The notes under the pieces: model-generated
Databases searched by the model: none
What the model was told of the DNA's origin: nothing
What the model saw: only the letters and a program-made list of their open reading frames with translations
Source of the DNA: G963665815 sp942492065
GTDB taxonomy: Bacteria > Cloacimonadota > Cloacimonadia > Cloacimonadales > JAIOQZ01
Assembly (NCBI GenBank): GCA_942492065.1
Contig: CALODV010000008.1
Location: 186,001 to 250,000, forward strand
Reading direction: 5' to 3'
Length of the DNA stretch: 64,000 bases
Made by a program: the position numbers and the translations under genes
In this document: positions 1-8,337 of the stretch, piece after piece
Position numbering within the stretch: position 1 is the stretch's first letter
How the letters are laid out: each line of letters starts with the position of its first letter

Positions 1-1048
1 CAACTGCGGGGTAATGTCCTTTGGATGCCAATTTACGTGAAAGCAATATGTGTCCGTCAAGGATAGACCTGACTGCATCAGCAATTGGTTCATCCATGTC
101 TCCACCCTCAACCAGAACAGTATAAAGACCTGTTATAGTGCCAGTTGCAGATGTACCTGCTCTTTCAAGAAGTTTAGGCAGATTTGCAAATACAGAAGGG
201 GTATATCCCTTGGTTGTCGGAGGTTCACCGACTGCCAGCCCTATTTCCCTGAGAGCCATTGCATAACGGGTAACAGAGTCCATCATCAGCAGAACGTTTA
301 GTCCTTTATCCCTGAAATACTCGGCAATAGTTGTTGCAACCAAAGCACCTTTCACACGGGTTAGTGCAGCCTGATCCGAAGTAGCAACAACAACAACAGA
401 TCTCTTGAGACCCTCTTCACCAAGGTCACTTTCAATAAAATCTCTTACCTCGCGTCCACGTTCTCCAATCAGAGCGATAACATTAATGTCTGCTTTTGTG
501 TTACGGGCAATCATACCCAGTAAAACTGATTTACCCACACCGGAACCTGCAAAAATACCTGTCCTCTGACCTTTTCCGCAAGTCAACAATGAGTCAATAG
601 ATCTGATACCAAGCTGCAGAGGTTCCGTAATTCTTTGTCTGGTTAATGGATTAGGTGGAGGACTGAATACTGATCTATGATCTTTCAGTTTTAGTTCAGG
701 ACCGCTGTCAATCGGATTTCCCAGACCATCTATCACTCTGCCCAGTAATTCGTCTCCGGTTGCAACAGAAAAAGGCTCTCTGAAAGTTGATACTTGATTC
801 CCTGGCGCAATACCGTAAAGCTCCTTAAGAGGCATAAGCAAAGTTTTGTTTTTTTTGAACCCTACAACCTCAGTCATATGTTTTTTACCGTCATTAGAAT
901 GGATATAACATATATCTCCAATAGAAGCTGCCGGTCCTATAGACTCAACAATAAGTCCGATTATCTGTGAAACAGTCCCGTTTTGCTTTATAGGGTTAAC
1001 GTTATCGATAATTTGATGATATTTTGAAAGGTTAATTGATACAGGCAT
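1..1048 (-). CDS. fliI: Flagellar export ATPase FliI (partial; C-terminal part beyond left edge)
   Basis: F1-type ATPase that energises the flagellar type III export apparatus at the cytoplasmic face of the basal body. I translated the minus strand by hand: about 349 residues are open from the ATG at 1048 to the window edge with no stop. The P-loop GSGVGKS lies near residue 170, followed by GERGREVRDFIE and LMMDSVTRYAMA, which are hallmarks of the FliI/SctN family. The visible end (ASKGHYPA) matches the region about 90 residues short of a normal FliI C-terminus, so the gene is simply cut by the window. It starts 2 bases after the fliH stop, so it is translated in the same operon. Identification is firm. 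Confidence 0.95.
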   Translation of the reverse strand, partial: MPVSINLSKYHQIIDNVNPIKQNGTVSQIIGLIVESIGPAASIGDICYIHSNDGKKHMTEVVGFKKNKTLLMPLKELYGIAPGNQVSTFREPFSVATGDELLGRVIDGLGNPIDSGPELKLKDHRSVFSPPPNPLTRQRITEPLQLGIRSIDSLLTCGKGQRTGIFAGSGVGKSVLLGMIARNTKADINVIALIGERGREVRDFIESDLGEEGLKRSVVVVATSDQAALTRVKGALVATTIAEYFRDKGLNVLLMMDSVTRYAMALREIGLAVGEPPTTKGYTPSVFANLPKLLERAGTSATGTITGLYTVLVEGGDMDEPIADAVRSILDGHILLSRKLASKGHYPAV

Positions 1049-1050
1049 TG

Positions 1051-1719
1051 CTATATTTTGTATTCTTTAAGAATTTTTCTGGTTATCTCATCAATCTGAG
1101 TGGATATCTGAGAGTCGATAGTACCTGAATCGGTATCAATTCTAACACTTCCTTTTTCCAGATGTTGTGAACCCCGTATCTCTGTATCGGCAGGAATATC
1201 AAATTCGTGACTGAGTGCTTCCATGTTTTCCTTGATCATAGACCACTCAGCAGAATTAACATTGATTACAATGTTTCGCCTGTCACTGAGAAGTTTAAGA
1301 CTTGATCTCAATATGTGGAGGACTATTTCAGGATTTAAAGAAACTTCTGTATGAATAACCTTTCGGGCAATATGTAAGATCAATTCCAGAATTTGCTGTT
1401 CTTCTTTTTCGTAGAAACCGTTAAGATTATTTCTGAATTGATCAGCTATTCTTCTGGCAAAATTCTGTACGGGCTGAAGCTGCTGGTTCAAAACAATCTG
1501 CGCCTGATCTTTCCCATCAGTAAATCCTCTGTGATATGCTTTATCCGTTTCCTGCTTTAAAAGAGATTCATACTGTTCTCTGAGTTTACGTTCCTTTTGC
1601 TCAAGCAGATGATCAAGTATATCATTGTTCATGATTTTTTTCTCTTGATTATCACCAGTTGAAGAGCTTAAGGTAACTTTTCGGACAGGCACAGGGGACT
1701 TAAGTGTGAATTTATTCAT
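1051..1719 (-). CDS. fliH: Flagellar assembly protein FliH
   Basis: Regulator of FliI that links the export ATPase to the C-ring. The 222-aa product has a charged, coiled-coil N-terminal half (roughly residues 35-100, rich in Glu, Lys and Gln) and a C-terminal domain with the V-type ATPase subunit E/FliH pattern (ILHIARKVIHTEV, then VNPEIV-like and HLEKGSVRIDTDSG). Position between fliF and fliI supports the call. The start is uncertain: the ATG at 1719 has no clear ribosome binding site, whereas an internal Met (residue 30, about base 1632) is preceded by AAGAGA. FliG would normally be encoded between FliF and FliH; here only 11 bases separate them. Confidence 0.88.
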   Translation of the reverse strand: MNKFTLKSPVPVRKVTLSSSTGDNQEKKIMNNDILDHLLEQKERKLREQYESLLKQETDKAYHRGFTDGKDQAQIVLNQQLQPVQNFARRIADQFRNNLNGFYEKEEQQILELILHIARKVIHTEVSLNPEIVLHILRSSLKLLSDRRNIVINVNSAEWSMIKENMEALSHEFDIPADTEIRGSQHLEKGSVRIDTDSGTIDSQISTQIDEITRKILKEYKI

Positions 1720-1730
1720 AATGTATTAAT

Positions 1731-3323
1731 CTAATGTCTTTTTTCCAGTATCCAGCTCTTAATCAGTTTAACAGCTACATCAGGGTGATCCATAATAAAT
1801 GTTTTAACTGATTCCTGCAGAGCCATTGTTTCTGTCTGCTCAATTTCTATGTCTTTCATAGGCTTGAATGTATAGGAAATCTTTCCTTCACCCATAGGTA
1901 AGCCTTCTTCTCCTTCAGGGTAGAAACCTTCCTGATCAATATCGCCATGGGCAAGTACAGGGCGAAGTGAATCTTCTTCCGGTTCTGCCGGTTGTGCAAA
2001 TACTTTTCTGAACTGACTGATAAGTGTGAAAATCAGAATAACAAGTATAAGAAGAATGACTCCGGTTTCAACCATCTTCATCATTTCACCTCTTGTTTCA
2101 ATCTGACTTTGTTCTCGTTTCCACTTATCGTAGTTTGCAGTTTCAAATCTTCGGGAATTAACAACAATTGCATCTCCACGTTCTGCAGAGAAACCAACAG
2201 CTGTCCTCACGAGTGATTCAATCTGCTCAAGGTCTTCAGTTGTTCTTTCTGTATATTCTTTGACCTCTTTACCGTCTACAATGTTATAATCAATTCTATG
2301 GTTAACAGTAACTGATATTGAAAGTCTTTTTATATTTCCGACAGAATTAAAAACATGCTGTACGGTGCGATTGATCTCATAATTTGTAATTAAATGTTCA
2401 GATGATTCTGAAATACTATCTGCTGCCATGTCTGAAGTAACATTCTCGATTTCTTCAGATCTGGTAACCTTGCTGTCCGGATCAAATTTTTCCATGGTGG
2501 ATTCGATCTTATCGAAATTCAACTCAGCAGAAACTCTTATTTCCGAATTACCCGGCTCGACGAGTTTATCCATCATAGTCTGGACTTTATGTTTCAGGTC
2601 TGTTTCAACCTGTCTTTGCAGTTTCAATTGATAACTGGACAATCCTGAAACAGAATCATCGTAATTTTCTGTGAGTATGTTACCGTTTCTGTCTGTCACG
2701 GTAATTGCGGAGACTTCCAGACCTTCAACGGCAGAAGCTATAAGATTTGTAATACCTTCAACCTGTCTCTGATTAAGTTTACCTTTTGACTGGATTAATA
2801 CAGATGCAGATGGCTCCTGCTGATCTTCCTGAAACAATTTTTCTTCGGGAAGCTGCAGGTGTACTCTGACAAATTCAACTCCTTCAATCGCCATAATGGT
2901 TCTCTGGAGTTCACCTTCTAAAGCTCTTTGTCTGTTGAGCTTCTGTACAGCTTCTGTTGTACCGAGATTCGGTTTGTCAAAAATCTCGAATCCAACACCG
3001 CTTTGACTGGCGATGCCTTCCGAACTTAGTTTTATTCGGGTTGAATAAACAAGCTCTTTAGGTATCAGGATAGATTTTCCTGCATTGCTAAGCTTGTATT
3101 TGATGTTCAGCTCATCTAATTTTTTAATTGCCTCATTCGCTTCCTTAGGGTCCATATTACCAAAAAGGAGGGAATACTCTTCTTTTGTGCTCCAGCTTAT
3201 AAGCCAGATAAAAACAGCAAAACTGGCAATCAACAGTACACCAAGAACAATTTTCTGTCTGGTTTCTAATCTGCTGTAAATCTCAGTTATTTTTGCGCGA
3301 AAGTCTTGTATAAAATCCTGCAT
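1731..3323 (-). CDS. fliF: Flagellar MS-ring protein FliF
   Basis: Forms the MS-ring in the inner membrane, the platform for rotor and export gate. The 530-aa protein has an N-terminal membrane segment (about residues 25-44), the YscJ/FliF lipoprotein-like domain (LLFGNMDPKEANEAIKKL onward), the family signature around ALEGELQRTIMAIEGVEFVRVHLQLP, a second membrane segment near residue 425 (VILLILVILIFTLISQF), and a C-terminal FliG-binding peptide (DHPDVAVKLIKSWILEKR). The FliG-binding tail implies a FliG exists in the genome although it is not encoded here. The ATG at 3323 follows AAAGAGAAT. Length is typical. Confidence 0.95.
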   Translation of the reverse strand: MQDFIQDFRAKITEIYSRLETRQKIVLGVLLIASFAVFIWLISWSTKEEYSLLFGNMDPKEANEAIKKLDELNIKYKLSNAGKSILIPKELVYSTRIKLSSEGIASQSGVGFEIFDKPNLGTTEAVQKLNRQRALEGELQRTIMAIEGVEFVRVHLQLPEEKLFQEDQQEPSASVLIQSKGKLNQRQVEGITNLIASAVEGLEVSAITVTDRNGNILTENYDDSVSGLSSYQLKLQRQVETDLKHKVQTMMDKLVEPGNSEIRVSAELNFDKIESTMEKFDPDSKVTRSEEIENVTSDMAADSISESSEHLITNYEINRTVQHVFNSVGNIKRLSISVTVNHRIDYNIVDGKEVKEYTERTTEDLEQIESLVRTAVGFSAERGDAIVVNSRRFETANYDKWKREQSQIETRGEMMKMVETGVILLILVILIFTLISQFRKVFAQPAEPEEDSLRPVLAHGDIDQEGFYPEGEEGLPMGEGKISYTFKPMKDIEIEQTETMALQESVKTFIMDHPDVAVKLIKSWILEKRH

Positions 3324-3368
3324 ATTCTCTTTCTCAGATTACCGGAAAATTAAGTAAATTATTAGCTG

Positions 3369-3680
3369 CTAAACAGGTGTTTTGATTACTTCTTTGTATG
3401 CTTCCAGCATCTTGTTTCTAATTTCCATAATCAAATCAAAACTGAGGTTTGCTTTTTCAGCCGCTATCATCACATCATGCGGATCAACATCCTCGCCTGC
3501 AATGATTTTCTGTATGTTCTCATCAGCTTCAAGCTGCTGTTCGTTGGCCTCATTAAGATATTCCTTCATCATATCTTTGAAGGAAATCTCAGGTTTGTTC
3601 TGCCGGATATTATCTTTACTTTGAGCAATATCCTTCAACTGGCTCATTTGCTGAATAGCTGTTATTCTTGGATCAGACAT
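3369..3680 (-). CDS. fliE: Flagellar hook-basal body protein FliE
   Basis: Small rod/MS-ring junction protein of the flagellar basal body. The 103-aa product has the FliE layout: a variable N-terminus, SFKDMMKEYLNEANEQQLEAD, then the conserved helix IIAGEDVDPHDVMIAAEKA and the closing EIRNKMLEAYKEVIKTPV, which matches the end of the family. The ATG at 3680 is preceded by AAGGAG at good spacing. It sits between the 101-aa unknown gene and fliF in the usual flgB-flgC-fliE-fliF order. Confidence 0.93.
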   Translation of the reverse strand: MSDPRITAIQQMSQLKDIAQSKDNIRQNKPEISFKDMMKEYLNEANEQQLEADENIQKIIAGEDVDPHDVMIAAEKANLSFDLIMEIRNKMLEAYKEVIKTPV

Positions 3681-3721
3681 TTTAACTCCTTACCATATTA
3701 TCGGTAAATATCCAGATGGGT

Positions 3722-4027
3722 TTAATACTGAATATCAATGTGTAGACCTTTCATTGAAGCAGGATCCTGCTTCATGACGAAGCCTTCAGGTCTGTCAGCT
3801 CTGGGATCTTTACCAAATATTTCATTCAGAACATGTCTTTCATCAGCAGAAATATATGATCTCAATTCGCTTGATTTAACTATTGGTAAATTATTTATTG
3901 AAGGTGAATTATTTTCAACCTTTTTTTTATTATTCTGATCTGGAGAAATTTTCCCATATCTCTGAAGAGCGGAATCTTTCAGCAGATCGTTAGCTGCAAT
4001 ATTATGATTTGATATTCTTAAAGCCAT
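3722..4027 (-). CDS. Unrecognised 101-aa protein in the flagellar operon
   Basis: I do not recognise this family. The product is small and polar, with no signal peptide or membrane segment. Residues 30-50 are a low-complexity Asn/Lys linker, and the C-terminal half (SADERHVLNEIFGKDPRADR onward) looks like a short folded helix. It lies between flgC and fliE with short spacing on both sides (17 and 41 bases) and has a good ribosome binding site (GAGGT before the ATG at 4027), so it is a genuine operon member. Basal-body operons of several phyla carry an extra small gene here; a rod- or hook-assembly accessory role is inference only. Confidence 0.75.
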   Translation of the reverse strand: MALRISNHNIAANDLLKDSALQRYGKISPDQNNKKKVENNSPSINNLPIVKSSELRSYISADERHVLNEIFGKDPRADRPEGFVMKQDPASMKGLHIDIQY

Positions 4028-4044
4028 TTTAACCTCATACTATT

Positions 4045-4542
4045 CTATATTTTAAGGGCTTTTCTAATCATGTCCTTACTGCTGTTAAGGGTTGTGACAT
4101 TGGCTTCGAAAGTACGTGTTGCAGAAATAAGGTCTGTCATTTCCTGTACAATGTTTACATTAGGCATTTCTACATATCCCTGTTCGTCTGCATCAGGATG
4201 ATGAGGGTCATATATCATTTTATAAGGTGATTGGTCTTCTACAATTTCTGATACATGTACACCTGTAAGATTACATTTCTGTAAACTTTTAAAAGGCTTG
4301 TCTTCCATGTGGGTGTTTTCTGTCTGTTCCATTTTTAACTGATTTTTATGGAAAACATCTGAAAACTTCATGTTAGGATCACCTGTCTGAACAACAGGAA
4401 TTTTTCTCTTGTATGGTGTACCGTCGGCAGTTCTGGTTGTCTGTGCGTTGGCAATGTTTTCAGAAATTGTATTAACTCGTGTACGCTGTACTGCAATTCC
4501 GGAAGATGCTATGTCTATTGCATTAAAAAGTGATGATATCAT
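4045..4542 (-). CDS. flgC: Flagellar basal-body rod protein FlgC
   Basis: Proximal rod subunit exported by the flagellar type III system. The 165-aa product starts with the rod signature (AIDIASSGIAVQRTRVNTIS, then ENIANAQT) and ends with the conserved block GYVEMPNVNIVQEMTDLISA followed by TRTFEANVTTLNSSKDMIRKALKI. It is about 15-25 residues longer than many FlgC proteins because of an expanded middle region (about residues 65-105). The ATG at 4542 follows AAGGAAG. It is 11 bases downstream of flgB. Confidence 0.95.
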   Translation of the reverse strand: MISSLFNAIDIASSGIAVQRTRVNTISENIANAQTTRTADGTPYKRKIPVVQTGDPNMKFSDVFHKNQLKMEQTENTHMEDKPFKSLQKCNLTGVHVSEIVEDQSPYKMIYDPHHPDADEQGYVEMPNVNIVQEMTDLISATRTFEANVTTLNSSKDMIRKALKI

Positions 4543-4553
4543 AATTTACTTCC

Positions 4554-4967
4554 TTATCTGCCTTTTATGCTGGATTGAAGGTTTTTGAAACGCTTTTTCA
4601 GCAGATTGATTGTCATTTCATAACGAATATTGTTTTTGGCCAGTTCAGCCATTTCTTTATCTATATCCACATTGTTTATTCCACTGTCATTCATTGAGGT
4701 TGCAGCATCTTCAACTCTTGGAGTAACATTATCCAGAGTGCGCATGCCAAGCGGAATGTGAGATGAATCTGTAGTCTTTGAACCTATGGAAGATTTCTTG
4801 AGATGCTTAGCATACTCTTCTTCAAATGCTACCCGTTTAGCCTTAAAGCAAGGTGTATTAACGTTAGCAATATTGTTTGCTATTACTTTCTGCCGCATTG
4901 AGTAGGCATCCAGAGCTTTTTCCATGTCAGGAATACTGTTTCGACCGAATAATATATCAGTTACCAT
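4554..4967 (-). CDS. flgB: Flagellar basal-body rod protein FlgB
   Basis: First gene of the operon; FlgB is the most proximal rod subunit. The N-terminal rod motif (ALDAYSMRQKVIANNIANVN) and C-terminal LAKNNIRYEMTINLLKKRFK identify it. A longer frame opens at 5006, but the ATG at 4967 is preferred: it has GGAGG five bases upstream, gives a normal-length 137-aa FlgB, and the extra 13 codons would lie across the sigma-54 promoter elements at 4989-5006. With the predicted transcription start near 4979 the leader would be only about 12 nt. Confidence 0.94.
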   Translation of the reverse strand: MVTDILFGRNSIPDMEKALDAYSMRQKVIANNIANVNTPCFKAKRVAFEEEYAKHLKKSSIGSKTTDSSHIPLGMRTLDNVTPRVEDAATSMNDSGINNVDIDKEMAELAKNNIRYEMTINLLKKRFKNLQSSIKGR

Positions 4968-4988
4968 TGAAACCTCCGGCAATATAAT

Positions 4989-5006
4989 ATGCAATACTAA
5001 TGCCAA
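4989..5006 (-). promoter_or_regulatory. Sigma-54 (-24/-12) promoter of the flgB operon
   Basis: Read on the minus strand the site is TTGGCATTAGTATTGCAT. It matches the RpoN consensus TTGGCA-N6-TTGCW, with the invariant GG and GC separated by exactly 10 bases. The predicted start of transcription is about base 4979, just 12 nt before the flgB ATG and at the edge of its GGAGG. Sigma-54 control of middle flagellar genes is well known in several phyla; no activator gene is visible in this window. Confidence 0.75.
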
Positions 5007-5125
5007 AAGTTTTTGTCATATATAAGCCCTATAAGGGATTTTTGATGAAAAAGGTGTTAATTAAAGGAAAAATTTTCTTATTTGTTCTCAGCTCAAAAGT
5101 GTTTCTCTACTGTTTCAGCTGTATT

Positions 5126-5162
5126 AATAAAAGAGTATGGGAAGCCTGTTACAGCTTCCCAT
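5126..5162 (-). terminator. Intrinsic terminator downstream of ridA
   Basis: A perfect 9-bp stem (ATGGGAAGC with GCTTCCCAT, 5137-5145 and 5154-5162) with an 8-base loop, followed on the minus strand by a U-rich stretch (forward AATAAAAGAGT). It lies 44 bases past the ridA stop and separates ridA from the flagellar operon. Confidence 0.8.
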
Positions 5163-5205
5163 GAGCAGAGTATTTATGTAGGGTTAAAAAGATCAAATCT
5201 GTTTG

Positions 5206-5577
5206 CTATCCCATTGCGATTACAGAAATCTCAACATCAGCATCCATTGGAAGACGACTGACTTCGATTACTTCTCTGGCCGGATATGGTTCGTGGAAAT
5301 ATTTGGCATATATTTCATTCAGCACTGAGAATTTATTAAGGTCTTTTATAAAAACAGATACCTTAACAATATCAATTAATGAAAGTGAATTTGCCTCCAG
5401 AATTTTGGATAGATTAGAAAATATCATTTCCACCTGTTCTTCAAAACCTTCCACAAGCTTGTTGTATTTAGGGTCAATGCCAATTTGTCCTGAAACAAAC
5501 ATTAATCCTTTGTGGCATACGGCTTGAGAGTAAGGTCCGATTGCATGAGGTGCATTGGATACATGGATTGCTTTCAT
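5206..5577 (-). CDS. ridA: RidA family enamine/imine deaminase
   Basis: Hydrolyses reactive enamine/imine intermediates (such as 2-aminoacrylate) released by PLP enzymes to the keto acid and ammonia; a soluble trimeric protein. The 123-aa product is full length. The family blocks are visible: HAIGPYSQAV near the N-terminus, FVSGQIGIDP, FIKDLNKF, and YPAREVIEVSRLP, which contains the active-site Arg, then DVEISVIA at the end. GGAGG precedes the ATG at 5577. It is monocistronic, with its own promoter and terminator. Confidence 0.95.
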   Translation of the reverse strand: MKAIHVSNAPHAIGPYSQAVCHKGLMFVSGQIGIDPKYNKLVEGFEEQVEMIFSNLSKILEANSLSLIDIVKVSVFIKDLNKFSVLNEIYAKYFHEPYPAREVIEVSRLPMDADVEISVIAMG

Positions 5578-5599
5578 AGTTCCTCCATCATTTTTCTAA

Positions 5600-5627
5600 A
5601 TTATAGCAGTTATTTGATAAATGTCAA
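5600..5627 (-). promoter_or_regulatory. Sigma-70-type promoter of ridA
   Basis: On the minus strand TTGACA (5627-5622) is followed after 16 bases by a perfect TATAAT (5605-5600). The start of transcription would be near 5593, giving a leader of about 16 nt before the ATG at 5577. Confidence 0.8.
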
Positions 5628-5733
5628 ACTTTTTATTTTACAGCAGTTCAACAGCAGATATATATTAGGTGATTTCTAAAACTTTTCTTGCTCAATATCC
5701 GATATATCAAAAACTTGATCTCAAAGAGGAATC

Positions 5734-7020
5734 ATGAAAAAAATTGCTATTGCTACTTTTGGCTGCAAAATTAATCAATATGAATCTTCCTGTATTGCTG
5801 AGGATTTTACACAGGAAGGATACGAGACAGTCAGTTTCAGGGATCAGGCTGATGTATACGTTATCAATACATGTACAGTCACAGCCAGAACAGATTTCAA
5901 AAGCAGGAACGCAGTCAGAAAAGCGTTAAAATTCAAGAAGGTTAATCCTGATGTGAAAGTTATTGTAACAGGCTGTTACTCACAGAGAAGCAAAGATGAA
6001 ATCCTTGAGCTTGGTGATGTTGATTGTGTCATTGATAACAACAGTAAAAACAAGATAATTGACTTTTTAAAAAAGAACCAAACCGTAAGCTTCAGAGATA
6101 TACTGCAGCAGAAAAATTTCTCAGAGCATTCCACTGGTATAATGCTGGAAAAATCGAGAGCATTTGTAAAGGTGCAGGATGGTTGTGATTATTATTGTGC
6201 TTATTGTGCAATTCCTTATGCTCGAGGTCATTCACGGTCCCGAAGACATCAGGATGCCTTAAGTCAGATCATGAAGTTAACTGAAAATGGCTACAGGGAA
6301 GTTGTTCTGGGAGGGATCAATCTGGGGTTGTATATGGATCCTGAAGATAATGATTATAGATTGATAAACCTGATTGAAGATATAAGCAGAATTGAAAAAC
6401 TGAAATTTATTAGATTAAGTTCCATAGAACCTCAATTATTCACTGAAGAGTTTATAAAGCGATTATCACGAGTTAAAAAGGTTGTCCCTCATTTCCATAT
6501 CCCTCTCCAGAATGGAACTGATGAAATTCTGAAATTAATGAGAAGACAATATGATATAGAGTTATTCAGAGATGTAATAAGAAACCTTAACAAATATTAT
6601 ATCAGCCCTGCAATTGGTATTGATATAATTGCAGGCTTGCCGGGAGAGACTGAAACCTTATTTGAAGAGGCTCTTGCTTTTCTGAAAAGTCTTGAGTTCA
6701 CTTATCTTCACGTGTTTTCTTACTCAAGAAGGAAAGGTACTCTGGCAGAGAAGATGAATTCTCAGGTTAGCACCGAGGATAAGAAAGTTCGCAGTAATAT
6801 CCTGCATCATCTATCAGAGGAAAAGACTTCTCACTATAAGGAAATGCTGTTGAAACAAAATACACTTTTGTCAGGCGTTTTTGAAAACGCTGATTCAAGT
6901 GCGGCAACAGCTCTTTCAGATCATTATACTCGTATATATAAAGAAGTAGATGCTCAAGCTGATGAGATCATCAGAGGAGAACCAGTTTCTCTATATAAAG
7001 ACGGACTTTTGATCAGATAG
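5734..7020 (+). CDS. mtaB: tRNA t6A37 methylthiotransferase MtaB
   Basis: Radical-SAM enzyme that adds a methylthio group to t6A37 in tRNAs reading ANN codons, giving ms2t6A. The 428-aa protein has the N-terminal UPF0004 domain with the first cluster Cys (ATFGCKINQYES, Cys11; then NTCTV and TGCYSQ), the radical-SAM motif GCDYYCAYC (Cys151, 155, 158), and SSIEPQ and GFPGET-like blocks (AGLPGETETLF). The C-terminal TRAM-like segment is short. GAGG precedes the ATG at 5734. The MtaB rather than MiaB or RimO assignment rests on the KINQYES start. Confidence 0.92.
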   Translation: MKKIAIATFGCKINQYESSCIAEDFTQEGYETVSFRDQADVYVINTCTVTARTDFKSRNAVRKALKFKKVNPDVKVIVTGCYSQRSKDEILELGDVDCVIDNNSKNKIIDFLKKNQTVSFRDILQQKNFSEHSTGIMLEKSRAFVKVQDGCDYYCAYCAIPYARGHSRSRRHQDALSQIMKLTENGYREVVLGGINLGLYMDPEDNDYRLINLIEDISRIEKLKFIRLSSIEPQLFTEEFIKRLSRVKKVVPHFHIPLQNGTDEILKLMRRQYDIELFRDVIRNLNKYYISPAIGIDIIAGLPGETETLFEEALAFLKSLEFTYLHVFSYSRRKGTLAEKMNSQVSTEDKKVRSNILHHLSEEKTSHYKEMLLKQNTLLSGVFENADSSAATALSDHYTRIYKEVDAQADEIIRGEPVSLYKDGLLIR

Positions 7021-7447
7021 TAAAGAATATTAAGCCTGTCAGAGATATTAGTCCCGGAAGAACAAGAGAAAGTTTCAGTTTTTCTGATTTACGTCTTGCT
7101 CTTTTAAAATTGATAACCAATCCCGTTCCGCTGATAATCAATCCGACCGTAAGCAGACCCAAAAGCAGGTGTTCCGTAACCACTGAGAATCTGTAGTTGT
7201 GTGTAGCTGTTGTTGAAAGAAAATTACCTGCAATCTTGTTACCTTCATCAACAATGAGAAAGATTACATAGGTAATTGCCCAACTCAAAACAGTAAACCA
7301 TTTTAATGATCTGCCAAGGATGTCCTGGCCTTTTCTTCTGTCAACAGTAGCATCATTGGGGCTGTTAACATCTATTGTCTTTTCCGGATACTCTCCATAG
7401 TATTCCGTAGAGACTGATTTTGCTGAAGTAGCTTTCATCGTACTCAT
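7013..7447 (-). CDS. Small membrane protein of unknown function
   Basis: The 144-aa product has a polar N-terminal ~45 residues and three predicted membrane helices (about residues 50-66, 92-112 and 126-143). No family recognised. It converges on mtaB and the two stop codons overlap by 8 bases. AAAGGAAAA precedes the ATG at 7447, and a TATAAT-like element lies further upstream. Nothing in its context suggests a function. Confidence 0.7.
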   Translation of the reverse strand: MSTMKATSAKSVSTEYYGEYPEKTIDVNSPNDATVDRRKGQDILGRSLKWFTVLSWAITYVIFLIVDEGNKIAGNFLSTTATHNYRFSVVTEHLLLGLLTVGLIISGTGLVINFKRARRKSEKLKLSLVLPGLISLTGLIFFTI

Positions 7448-7523
7448 AATATTTTCCTTTCCCTGGATTATATTATATATTCGACGTTTTTCTGTTTCTG
7501 TTGAGCAAAAATTTCAGTTTTTT

Positions 7524-7532
7524 TGTTATAAT
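7524..7532 (+). promoter_or_regulatory. Extended -10 promoter of the ABC ATPase / sirtuin pair
   Basis: TGTTATAAT contains a perfect TATAAT preceded by the TG of an extended -10 element. The nearest -35-like hexamer (TTGAGC at 7501) is 20 bases away, too far to count. The predicted start near 7539 lies downstream of the TTG at 7501, which rules that codon out as the start of the following gene. Confidence 0.6.
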
Positions 7533-7584
7533 AAAAGGCTTTCAGCAATTTAATGGAAATAGGATTGACAAAAAAATAAACTTT

Positions 7585-8337
7585 ATGATGTCTAAATCTA
7601 TGATAGAATTTAACAATGTAAGTATAAGTTTTGATGAAATCCCTGTGTTACGCGATATATCATGCATAATTCCTGAAAACTGTATAACAGCGATTGTCGG
7701 TAAAAGTGGTACAGGTAAGAGTGTATTGATGAAAAGTCTCATGAGGCTGATAGATATCAGTTCCGGGAATATAATAGTTGATGATGTACAGATAAGGGAT
7801 TTATCATATAGAGGAATGACAGAAATTCGCAAGAAAATCTCCATTGTCTTTCAGAATTCAGCGTTGCTGGATTATCTGAATGTGTTTCAGAATGTAGCTC
7901 TCCCATTAATAGAACATGGTCACAAAAACAGCAGGGAGTTGGAAACTAAAGTATCTTCTGTTCTTGATAGAGTCGGACTCAATGATGTTCTGAAAAAAAT
8001 GCCTTCTGAACTGAGTGGCGGTATGCAGAGAAGGGTAGCTCTGGCAAGATCAATAATACAGAACCCAAAATACCTGATTTATGATGAACCCACTACAGGT
8101 TTGGATCCGGTAATTTCTGATGATATAACCGCTTTAATAATCAGTCTTCAGCAGGAGCTTGATATAACCTCCATTGTGATAACTCATGATTTGCGTTGCT
8201 TGCACAGATCCGCAAACAGGGTAATCTGTCTTGATGATGGCAGGAAGGTTTTCGAAGGAGCTTATCTTGAGTTTACAAGTTCAAAAATAGAAGCTGTTCA
8301 GCAGTTCAGCAAAATAAAAGCAATTGGGAGGGGGTAA
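7585..8337 (+). CDS. ABC transporter ATPase, MlaF-type
   Basis: ATP-binding subunit like those that drive MCE/MlaD lipid transport between the membranes. Visible motifs: Walker A GKSGTGKS, Q-loop region VFQNSALLDYLNVFQNVALPL, signature LSGGMQRRVALARS, Walker B LIYDEPTTGLDP and the H-loop in VITHD. The ALLD..NVFQNV..PL pattern is typical of the MlaF/Ttg2A group, but no permease (MlaE) or MCE protein lies next to it, so the partners are unknown. The ATG at 7585 (or 7588 or 7600) is chosen because transcription should begin near 7539; none has a strong ribosome binding site. The stop overlaps the next start by one base (TAATG). Confidence 0.85.
   Translation: MMSKSMIEFNNVSISFDEIPVLRDISCIIPENCITAIVGKSGTGKSVLMKSLMRLIDISSGNIIVDDVQIRDLSYRGMTEIRKKISIVFQNSALLDYLNVFQNVALPLIEHGHKNSRELETKVSSVLDRVGLNDVLKKMPSELSGGMQRRVALARSIIQNPKYLIYDEPTTGLDPVISDDITALIISLQQELDITSIVITHDLRCLHRSANRVICLDDGRKVFEGAYLEFTSSKIEAVQQFSKIKAIGRG

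Noticed and set aside
1720..1730. A decayed fliG between fliF and fliH
   Set aside because: Only 11 bases lie between the two genes, so there is no room for a remnant.
7501..7584. TTG at 7501 as the start of the ABC ATPase gene
   Set aside because: The extended -10 promoter at 7524-7532 would place the start of transcription downstream of it, and the extra N-terminus matches no ABC ATPase.
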